Shown: positions 42,840 to 48,993 of the stretch, piece after piece
Numbering within the stretch: the first letter of the stretch is position 1
How the letters are laid out: the number at the start of each line of letters is the position of its first letter
Source: Bradyrhizobium sp. Ash2021
GTDB lineage: Bacteria > Pseudomonadota > Alphaproteobacteria > Rhizobiales > Xanthobacteraceae
Assembly: GCF_031202265.1 (NCBI RefSeq)
Contig: NZ_CP100604.1
Span: 4,632,501-4,696,500, forward strand
Direction of reading: 5' to 3'
DNA length: 64,000 bases
Translations under genes and position numbers: made by a program
The notes under the pieces: generated by a model
The model's database searches: none
What the model was told of the DNA's origin: nothing
What the model saw: only the letters and a program-made list of their open reading frames with translations

Positions 42840-43138
42840 AGCTGATCTCGTTTCAGCTTCCGGCGCCCCCAATGGGGATCCTTCCGTGACGAATTGAACT
42901 CCCGAGCGTAATGCCGGGTCAATGTCTTCATGAAGCCAATGCGAGCCCGCATCGTCGGTCCATTACGGTCAACTGCCAGCATGGGTTCGGAGATTGCAGT
43001 CTGCCATTTCGGCTCGGCGGCTCCCGTCTTCGGCAACTCGGTGATGCACGTCGCGGCATCCTCGAGCGTGACGAGATGCCCGCCGCCGGGCATGGTGATC
43101 GGATCGTCAAACCGGCGTTGCCAGCCCAACTCACTCAC
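42836..43138 (-). CDS. Small conserved island protein, family A (copy 2)
   Basis: 100 residues from GTG 43138. It shares motif order with the protein at 8304-8597: 'GHLVTLEDAATCITELPK', 'PKWQTAISEPMLAVDRNGPTMRARIGFMKTLTRHYAREFN', 'HWGRRKLKRDQ'. It appears intact. Just before its start, another frame on the same strand ends 'PLLDEMLKIVARGADKKDKT', which has no clear start and may be a gene remnant. Function unknown. Confidence 0.55.
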   Translation of the reverse strand: MSELGWQRRFDDPITMPGGGHLVTLEDAATCITELPKTGAAEPKWQTAISEPMLAVDRNGPTMRARIGFMKTLTRHYAREFNSSRKDPHWGRRKLKRDQL

Positions 43139-43230
43139 GCTGCAGTCTTGTCTTTTTTGTCCGCGCCACGCGCAACGATCTTGAGCATTTCGTCGAGTAA
43201 CGGCCGCCGCAGCGGAATGCCGAAGCGACT

Positions 43231-43416
43231 CTACTTCTGGACGACGCTTCGGCTTTGTTCACGAATGAGCGCATTGTAGCGGTCGATCTGGCCGGCAAGT
43301 CTCGACCAGCTAGATGCGAGATTTCTCAGAACCTGGGCTTGCGCTTCACTGTGCGCCAGGCCCATTAAGCGAACACATTCGGCCGACTGATCTCGACAAT
43401 GCTGCGGGCTGTCCAT
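43231..43416 (-). CDS. Small helical protein, unknown
   Basis: 61 residues from ATG 43416. 'QHCRDQSAECVRLMGLAHSEAQAQVLRNLASSWSRLAGQIDRY' is a continuous amphipathic helical stretch. This pattern (Cys-x-n-C-x-Arg-Leu followed by 'VLRNLASSW') is, from memory, frequent in short Bradyrhizobium proteins. Not coupled to its neighbours. Function unknown. Confidence 0.55.
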   Translation of the reverse strand: MDSPQHCRDQSAECVRLMGLAHSEAQAQVLRNLASSWSRLAGQIDRYNALIREQSRSVVQK

Positions 43417-43508
43417 GAATTAAATCCCTCATCCGCGATGCCAATATTCAAAAAGTCAATATTTCAACCGACGGCGCCCAGGGGATAAGCCCCACGGACG
43501 GTATATCA

Positions 43509-43524
43509 TTAGGGGTACCCCTAA
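43509..43524. promoter_or_regulatory. Perfect 16-base palindrome
   Basis: TTAGGGGTACCCCTAA is its own reverse complement. It lies within 43417-43789, a gap of about 370 bases without a convincing gene, roughly 90 bases upstream of the 61-residue gene's start. A protein-binding operator is the simplest idea; no regulator is adjacent. Confidence 0.35.
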
Positions 43525-43789
43525 GTCCGTGCCGGGTAGGCTATACGGGGAACGCGCTGCGACAAATTCACGGCGAGGTGAGGAACAAAATTTGGGCACC
43601 GCGAAATTCAGCTTGGGGCACTTAGGCTTAAAACGCGGACACCATCTGTTCGCCACAGGAGAACAAACAGCGGCACGGTCAAACGACTTCTACCTTAGAC
43701 TTGGTCCCGCGGCTTTTAGACCAATTGGCGCAGGACAAAACGACACACGGCGGGCAGTATCGGATCGTCGAAAGGCCTCGACCACGGCA

Positions 43790-44013
43790 CTAGCGATAGC
43801 CCATCGCCGCGGCGGGCGACTTGTTCCTGTGAAGGTCCGGCCGGACGTCGGCGCCTCTCTTGCCACAGGCCTTACATGCGAAGATCGGTCTGCGCTGATC
43901 GCGATCGAATGGCTGCAACGATAGTCCGCGCAATAGACCAGCCGGTGAGGGCCCGATGACCGCATTTCCCCAAGGGTGATTTTCTGTTGGCGCTGTACTT
44001 TCACCGCTGCCAC
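43790..44013 (-). pseudogene. Frameshifted zinc-ribbon small protein, family B (copy 2)
   Basis: The first frame gives 'KITLGEMRSSG' and 'YCADYRCSHSIAISADR', matching the intact gene at 8848-9105. The second half of the family, 'FACKACGKRGADVRPDLH', is found in a different frame ending at TAG 43790. The break lies near 43870-43900, so the second Cys pair is lost from the product and the gene is probably dead. Confidence 0.75.
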
Positions 44014-44143
44014 CGTGATTGCAACCGGACCGCTTAGTGTATGCGTAATCAGGTGGTGCGAAGGACAGGGGTGGGGCTCAAAAGCCCAACAAAATCATAC
44101 TCTGTTGTATGGGACGGTATGGGCTGGGACCAACCAAGTAGAA

Positions 44144-44187
44144 CTGCAAAACCGTTTACACCAGTTCAATTCTGGTCACGGCCTCCA
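44144..44187 (+). repeat. Right attachment repeat of islet (tRNA-Cys 3' fragment)
   Basis: 44 bases matching tRNA-Cys 42292-42335 at 41 positions. No tRNA 5' half precedes it, so it is not a functional tRNA. The changes at two acceptor positions fit drift after duplication or a slightly different donor tRNA. Confidence 0.8.
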
Positions 44188-44244
44188 TCCATATAATCAA
44201 AGGCTTGCGCCTGACATATAAGAGGCCGGACGAAGCCTTCGGCC

Positions 44245-44436
44245 TCAGCAGACGGCGTACCAACCGGCGGGAAACGGAACCAGCGGCCAGGGCGAACGAT
44301 TGTCGTTGGCTGCGCGCGGCGGTTTGTTGAGCGGCAGGCTGAGGGGCGAGGTCTGAGGCAAAAGATCCTCCTCCGGTACGGGCGCAATGGCCGTTTTCAC
44401 GGCATCCAGCAAAAGGTCGAATTCAACTTCACTCAT
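44245..44436 (-). CDS. Small hypothetical protein with Pro-rich C terminus
   Basis: 63 residues from ATG 44436. An acidic helical start 'SEVEFDLLLDAVKTAIAPVPEEDL' is followed by a Pro/Asn segment and the ending 'WPLVPFPAGWYAVC'. It lies just outside the islet's right repeat. No domain recognised; a terminal Cys is notable. Function unknown. Confidence 0.45.
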   Translation of the reverse strand: MSEVEFDLLLDAVKTAIAPVPEEDLLPQTSPLSLPLNKPPRAANDNRSPWPLVPFPAGWYAVC

Positions 44437-44589
44437 CGCGCTCTCCGGGTTCGAGAGCGCATCGTCCCAAAACTGTTTTGTTTCCGGATTGAACCGATCG
44501 ATCGAATTTTATCGATCAGGCCATCACGGCAAATATGGTTACTGAGGTCTTGATTTCCCGGAGCGAAACCTAGACCGGGGCCGCCAAAA

Positions 44590-44615
44590 CCAAATGTGAG
44601 AAAAATCACATTTGG
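44590..44615. promoter_or_regulatory. CRP-type palindrome upstream of small secreted protein
   Basis: CCAAATGTGA and TCACATTTGG are exact reverse complements around GAAAAA, giving the full AAATGTGA-N6-TCACATTT consensus of enterobacterial CRP. Its centre is about 88 bases before ATG 44691. The match is unexpectedly perfect for an alphaproteobacterium and pairs with the site at 8045-8060. Confidence 0.55.
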
Positions 44616-44690
44616 AAAAATCTATTTCACGTATTTGCCCCGATGACGCCGGCGCGACCATGGCGCCGACCGAAACGGGGAGAGACAGTT

Positions 44691-44936
44691 ATGAACGCCA
44701 GTTTCACACGATTTGCGGTCCGCGCCAATCCAGCCTTCGCGCTCGCGCTCTTGCTGACGCTCTTCGCGGCCGGCTCGGCGCATGCGATCGGCACGCCCGA
44801 ACAGCGCAAGGCGTGCACGCCGGATGTCTATCGCCTCTGCCCCGGCGAAATCCCGAACGTGCGTGCCATCACCGCCTGCCTGCGCCGGCAGAAGGCAAGT
44901 CTCAGCGAGGCGTGCCGGGCGTATTTTGAGCAGTGA
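44691..44936 (+). CDS. Small secreted Cys-containing protein
   Basis: 81 residues. ATG 44691 follows GGGGAGAGAC. A signal peptide 'NPAFALALLLTLFAAGSAHA' precedes a mature part of about 48 residues with four Cys: 'RKACTPDVYRLCPGEIPNVRAITACLRRQKASLSEACRAYF'. This CxxDxxxxCPG...CL pattern resembles the cysteine-rich repeat found in Golgi-type and bacterial periplasmic proteins, with two likely disulfides. Preceded by the CRP-type site. Function unknown. Confidence 0.7.
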   Translation: MNASFTRFAVRANPAFALALLLTLFAAGSAHAIGTPEQRKACTPDVYRLCPGEIPNVRAITACLRRQKASLSEACRAYFEQ

Positions 44937-44982
44937 GGGTGAGCGTCGCGGCCAATTGGATCCGGGAAAACCCGTCCACATC

Positions 44983-45000
44983 TTGAGCAGGCCTGCTCAA
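44983..45000. promoter_or_regulatory. Perfect 18-base palindrome before amide-hydrolase locus
   Basis: TTGAGCAGGCCTGCTCAA is its own reverse complement and lies about 130 bases before the first gene of the transporter/formamidase operon. It is a candidate operator for that operon. AraC-type regulators usually bind direct repeats, so the fusion protein at 48994 may not be its ligand. Confidence 0.45.
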
Positions 45001-45129
45001 ATCTCAGGCTCGCCCAATCCAATTTTTTGTACGTCCCCGGACAAGCTTTCCCCCGTCCGTTCCCCGTAGCCTTTCCTTCAAGCTTTGGAACATGGCAGGC
45101 GCCATGACAACGTCGAAGGAGCTGGCAAC

Positions 45130-46044
45130 ATGCGTAAATGGCTGTTTGGGGATGCACGGCGCGCGTCACTTCCGTGGCGCAGGGCTGTTCTTGGTAAGGT
45201 TGTCTTTGGGGCGATCGTCGCCGCGGGATTTCTGGCACCTGTTGGCGCACAGGCGGCGCCGGCGGGCTGCGCGGCGCTAGCGGAGAAATATCCGGACTGG
45301 AAAGGCAAGACGCTGGTCAATGCGATCAACCCGCATACGCCCGGCTATGAAGCGATCGATCCCAAGGATCCCAACAAATATATCGGCTTCGACATCGATC
45401 TCGGCGAGGAGATCGGCGAATGCCTCGGCTTTAAGATGACCTACAAGGCCGTGACGTTTGCGGCGTTGCTGACGACGCTGGCGAGCGGCCAGGCCGACAT
45501 CGTGATCTCCGACATCTACGCCACCGAGGAACGCGCCAAGGCGGGCGACTTCATCACCTACTCAAAGGTGTTCGACGGCGTGCTGGTCGCCAAGGGCAAT
45601 CCGAAGAAGATCACCGGCATCAACACCACGATGTGCGGCGCGGCGGCAGCCGAAAACACTGGCTTCGTCGAAGTGCCGCTGGTGCAGGCGCTGATCCCGA
45701 CCTGTAAGGCCGAAGGCAAGCCGGAGCCGACGCTGCAGCTCTATGACAACAACGCCAACTGCATACAGGCGATCCTGGCCGGTCGCGCCGACACCTACGT
45801 CAACGACGTCAACACCGTCGATAACGCGGTCAAGGCCAACCCCGACAAGCTCGAGAAGGCGATTGCGGTGACGATCCCATACTCGGTCGGCATCGCCGTG
45901 CCCAAGGACAAGCCAAAATTCCGCGAAGCGGTCATGGCCGTGATGATGGAAATCTACAAGTCAGGCGACCAGGCCGCGCTGCTCAAGAAGTGGGAGCTCG
46001 ATCCCAACAACCTCAAGGAACCGGGCCTCCTGACGGTCAATTGA
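45130..46044 (+). CDS. ABC transporter substrate-binding protein, polar amino acid type
   Basis: 304 residues. ATG 45130 follows GAAGGAG. Basic N terminus, membrane segment 'VVFGAIVAAGFLAPVGAQA' as signal peptide, then the SBP_bac_3 fold: 'YIGFDIDLGEEIGECLGFKMTYKAVTFAALLTTLASGQADIVISD' region and 'GRADTYVNDVNTVDNAVKANP'. Cys pairs in the mature protein (for instance 'AAPAGCAAL', 'MCGAAAAE') may be disulfide linked. It delivers a small amino-acid-like or amide ligand to the fused permease/ATPase that starts on its stop codon. Confidence 0.88.
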   Translation: MRKWLFGDARRASLPWRRAVLGKVVFGAIVAAGFLAPVGAQAAPAGCAALAEKYPDWKGKTLVNAINPHTPGYEAIDPKDPNKYIGFDIDLGEEIGECLGFKMTYKAVTFAALLTTLASGQADIVISDIYATEERAKAGDFITYSKVFDGVLVAKGNPKKITGINTTMCGAAAAENTGFVEVPLVQALIPTCKAEGKPEPTLQLYDNNANCIQAILAGRADTYVNDVNTVDNAVKANPDKLEKAIAVTIPYSVGIAVPKDKPKFREAVMAVMMEIYKSGDQAALLKKWELDPNNLKEPGLLTVN

Positions 46045-47648
46045 TGTCGTTGTTCCTGCACTATCTCAGTCTGCCGTATCTGCTCGAGGGCATCGCCGTC
46101 ACGCTTCAGGTGACCGCCCTCGGGCTCGGCGGCGGACTGATCCTTGGTTTGATCCTGGCCTCGATGCAGCTCAGCCGGTTCTGGTGGCTTTCGGCAATCG
46201 CGCGAGGCTACACCGTGATCTTCCGCGGCACGCCGTTGATCCTGCAGATGGTGTTTGCCTATGACGCCCTGCCGCATATCGGCATCAAGCTGCCGGCGAT
46301 CATCGCCGCCGGCCTCGCGCTGGCCTGCAATGAGGCGCCGTTCATCGCCGAAATGCTGCGGGCCGGCGTGCTCGGCGTCGATCGCGGGCAGGTGCTGGCG
46401 GGGCAGGCGCTCGGCATGACGCCGGCGGTGCTGATGCGGCGGGTGATCGCGCCGCAGGCGATCCGCACCATGATTCCTGCATTTGGCAATGAATCGGTCA
46501 GCGCGCTGAAGAATTCGTCGCTGGCCTCCGTGATCGCGGTGCAGGAATTGACGTTGCGCAGCACGCAGCTGGCGTCCTCGACCTTCGATTTCTTCTCGAT
46601 CTTTTTCGCCTCCGGCCTGCTTTATCTGGTGCTGACCGGGGCCGTCAGCGTCATCCAGCTGTTCCTGGAATGGCTGCTCGATCTCGATCGCACCAGGCAG
46701 GAGCGGCGGTTGGCCGACTATCTGCCATGGCGGCGCGTCGACCGAAAAATCGATCTGGTGGAAAAGACCGCGCCGCCGCTCGACGCCGATCCGGTGGTGC
46801 CGCCGCCGCGGGCGCTGACCCGCGAAGACCGCGCCAAGCGCGCCGTCACCATCGCGCGCAACAATATCGCCGTCGACGTCAAGGATTTGCGCAAGGACTA
46901 CGGCGCGCAGACCGTGCTGGATGGCCTCGACCTGACGGTCCGCATCGGCGAGGTGGTGGCGCTGCTGGGTCCGAGCGGCTCGGGCAAGAGCACGTTGCTC
47001 CGCTGCATCAATCATCTGGAGAGCTGGGATTCCGGAACCGTGCGCGTCGGCGGCCGCCGTCTCGGCTTTCGCGACGATGGCCGGCCGCTATCGCCGCGCG
47101 ACATCGCCAATGAGCGCGCCGGCGTCGGCGTCGGCATGGTGTTCCAGCAGTTCAACCTGTTCGGTCATCTGACCGCCCGCGACAACGTTGCCGGGCCGCT
47201 GCGCTGGGTGCACGGTATGACCAGGGTCGACGCCGACCGCCGCGCCAACGAACTGCTCGACCGGGTCGGCCTCAGCCACCGCGCCGATGCGCTGCCGCGG
47301 CATCTCTCCGGCGGGCAGCAGCAGCGCGTCGCCATCGCGCGCGCTCTGGCGCCGAACCCGAGCGTGCTGCTGCTGGACGAGCCGACTTCGGCGCTCGATC
47401 CCGAACTCGTCAACGAGGTGCTGGAGGTGATCCGTCGGCTCGCGGTCGACGACGGCCTGACCATGATCATCTCAACCCATCAGATCCGCTTCGCCGACGA
47501 AGTCGCTGACCGCGTTGCGTTTCTCAGTGGCGGCGCGATTGTGGAGGAGGGCCCGGCGCACGAGGTTCTCTCCAATCCGCGCCACCCGCTCACCGCGCGC
47601 TTTCTCAGCGTGGTGGAATCCGACAAGGCGCCGGAGGCGGTGCGATGA
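46044..47648 (+). CDS. Amino-acid ABC transporter permease fused to its ATPase
   Basis: 534 residues; ATG overlaps the upstream stop (TGATG). Residues about 1-220 are a HisM-type permease ('YLLEGIAVTLQVTALGLGGGLILG', coupling loop 'GVLGVDRGQVLAGQALGMTPAVLMRRVIAPQAIR' region). A linker of about 50 residues leads to a complete ATPase: Walker A 'GPSGSGKS' (about 308), 'VGMVFQQFNLFGHLT', signature '[15 protein letters not shown]' (about 421), Walker B '[14 protein letters not shown]' and 'ISTHQI'. Normally two genes. A single permease chain means the transporter would be a homodimer. Confidence 0.9.
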   Translation: MSLFLHYLSLPYLLEGIAVTLQVTALGLGGGLILGLILASMQLSRFWWLSAIARGYTVIFRGTPLILQMVFAYDALPHIGIKLPAIIAAGLALACNEAPFIAEMLRAGVLGVDRGQVLAGQALGMTPAVLMRRVIAPQAIRTMIPAFGNESVSALKNSSLASVIAVQELTLRSTQLASSTFDFFSIFFASGLLYLVLTGAVSVIQLFLEWLLDLDRTRQERRLADYLPWRRVDRKIDLVEKTAPPLDADPVVPPPRALTREDRAKRAVTIARNNIAVDVKDLRKDYGAQTVLDGLDLTVRIGEVVALLGPSGSGKSTLLRCINHLESWDSGTVRVGGRRLGFRDDGRPLSPRDIANERAGVGVGMVFQQFNLFGHLTARDNVAGPLRWVHGMTRVDADRRANELLDRVGLSHRADALPRHLSGGQQQRVAIARALAPNPSVLLLDEPTSALDPELVNEVLEVIRRLAVDDGLTMIISTHQIRFADEVADRVAFLSGGAIVEEGPAHEVLSNPRHPLTARFLSVVESDKAPEAVR

Positions 47649-47712
47649 CACGCCCTGCGCCGTTTCGATCTCAAGACCCCGCGATATCAGGGTTTCCCCA
47701 GGAGGCACTTAC

Positions 47713-48954
47713 ATGAGGCACTTTACGCTGCCGGTTTCACCGGCGACCGTTCACTGGGGCTATTTCAGCAAGAAGGTCTCACCGGCGCTGACGCTGCGCT
47801 CGGGCGACCGCGCCACCATCGAAACGCTGACCCATCACGCCAACGATGATTACGAGCGGATGATCGCCAATGATCCCGGCGCGGAAAGCGTGTTTCACTG
47901 GACCCGCGAACACAAGGCGGTGGCCCGCCGTGGCTCTGGCCCGACCGAAGGCCCGTTCATTCGCGGCGCGGGCGAGGGTGTCGGCGTTCATCTGTTGACC
48001 GGACCGGTCGCAATCAAAAACGCCGAGCCCGGCGATGTCCTGGAAGTGCGGATTCTCGACATCCGGCCGCGGCCTGCCTGCCACGCCTGCCATGCCGGCC
48101 GCTGCTTTGGCTCCAACGCGGCGGCGAATTGGGGCTTTCACTACCACGACCTGATCGAGGAGCCGAAGCCGCGCGAGGTCATCACGATCTTCGAACTCGA
48201 CACTTCAGGCGAGCCGTTTGCGAAGGCTGTCTACAATTATGTCTGGACCCCGCAAACCGATCCGGACGGCATCGTTCATTCCACCATCGATTATCCCGGC
48301 GTACGGGTCGACCACACCACGATCCGCAAGCGGGAGAACATCCTGACCAGCGTCAAGGTGCCGGCGCGGCTGCATTTCGGCACCATGGGGCTGGCGCCGT
48401 CGGAAGCCGATTTCGTCAGCTCGATTCCGCCGAGCTACACCGGCGGCAATATCGACGACTGGCGGGTGGGGAAGGGCGCGCGGATGTATTATCCGGTCGC
48501 GGTACCCGGTGCGTTCTTCTCGGTCGGCGATCCCCATGCCGCCCAAGGCGACAGCGAACTCGGCGGCACCGCGATCGAGACCTCGCTGACCGGGGATTTC
48601 GAGTTCATCCTGCACAAGAAGGGCGATCTCGCCGGGACAACCCTTGAGGGTCTCACCCATCCGATGCTCGAAACCGACCAGGCATGGTCGGTCTACGGCT
48701 TCACCTATCCGAACTATCTGGCCGAACTTGGCGCCAACGCCCAAACCGAGATCGCCAACCACTCGAGCCTCGACCGCGCCATGCGCGACGCGTTCCGAAA
48801 ACTGCGCCGGTTCCTGATGACCGTGCACGGGCTGAGCGAAGATGAGGCGATTTCGCTGATGTCGGTGGGAGCGGATTTTGGCGTCACACAGGTCGTGGAC
48901 GCCAATTGGGGCGTTCACGGCACGATCCGCAAGAACGTCTTCAGGTGCGATTAA
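47713..48954 (+). CDS. Acetamidase/formamidase family hydrolase
   Basis: 413 residues. ATG 47713 follows CAGGAGG. FmdA/AmdA family: 'VHWGYFSKKVSPALTLRSGDRATIETLTHHA', 'GAGEGVGVHLLTGPVAIKNAEPGDVLEVRILDI', 'GAFFSVGDPHAAQGDSELGGTAIE' and 'VTQVVDANWGVHG' are all characteristic. These enzymes hydrolyse formamide or short amides to ammonia and the acid. A Cys/His cluster, 'PACHACHAGRCFG', stands where the second copy below has no Cys, and may bind a metal. It follows the transporter and precedes a second family member. Confidence 0.9.
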   Translation: MRHFTLPVSPATVHWGYFSKKVSPALTLRSGDRATIETLTHHANDDYERMIANDPGAESVFHWTREHKAVARRGSGPTEGPFIRGAGEGVGVHLLTGPVAIKNAEPGDVLEVRILDIRPRPACHACHAGRCFGSNAAANWGFHYHDLIEEPKPREVITIFELDTSGEPFAKAVYNYVWTPQTDPDGIVHSTIDYPGVRVDHTTIRKRENILTSVKVPARLHFGTMGLAPSEADFVSSIPPSYTGGNIDDWRVGKGARMYYPVAVPGAFFSVGDPHAAQGDSELGGTAIETSLTGDFEFILHKKGDLAGTTLEGLTHPMLETDQAWSVYGFTYPNYLAELGANAQTEIANHSSLDRAMRDAFRKLRRFLMTVHGLSEDEAISLMSVGADFGVTQVVDANWGVHGTIRKNVFRCD

Positions 48955-48993
48955 TGCATTGAACGAAAACGGCTTTTTGCCGTCGGGGAGAAA

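Noticed and set aside
47515..47712. 66-residue N-terminal extension of the first formamidase
   Set aside because: It overlaps the end of the permease-ATPase gene in another frame; ATG 47713 has a clear CAGGAGG site and begins the conserved domain.
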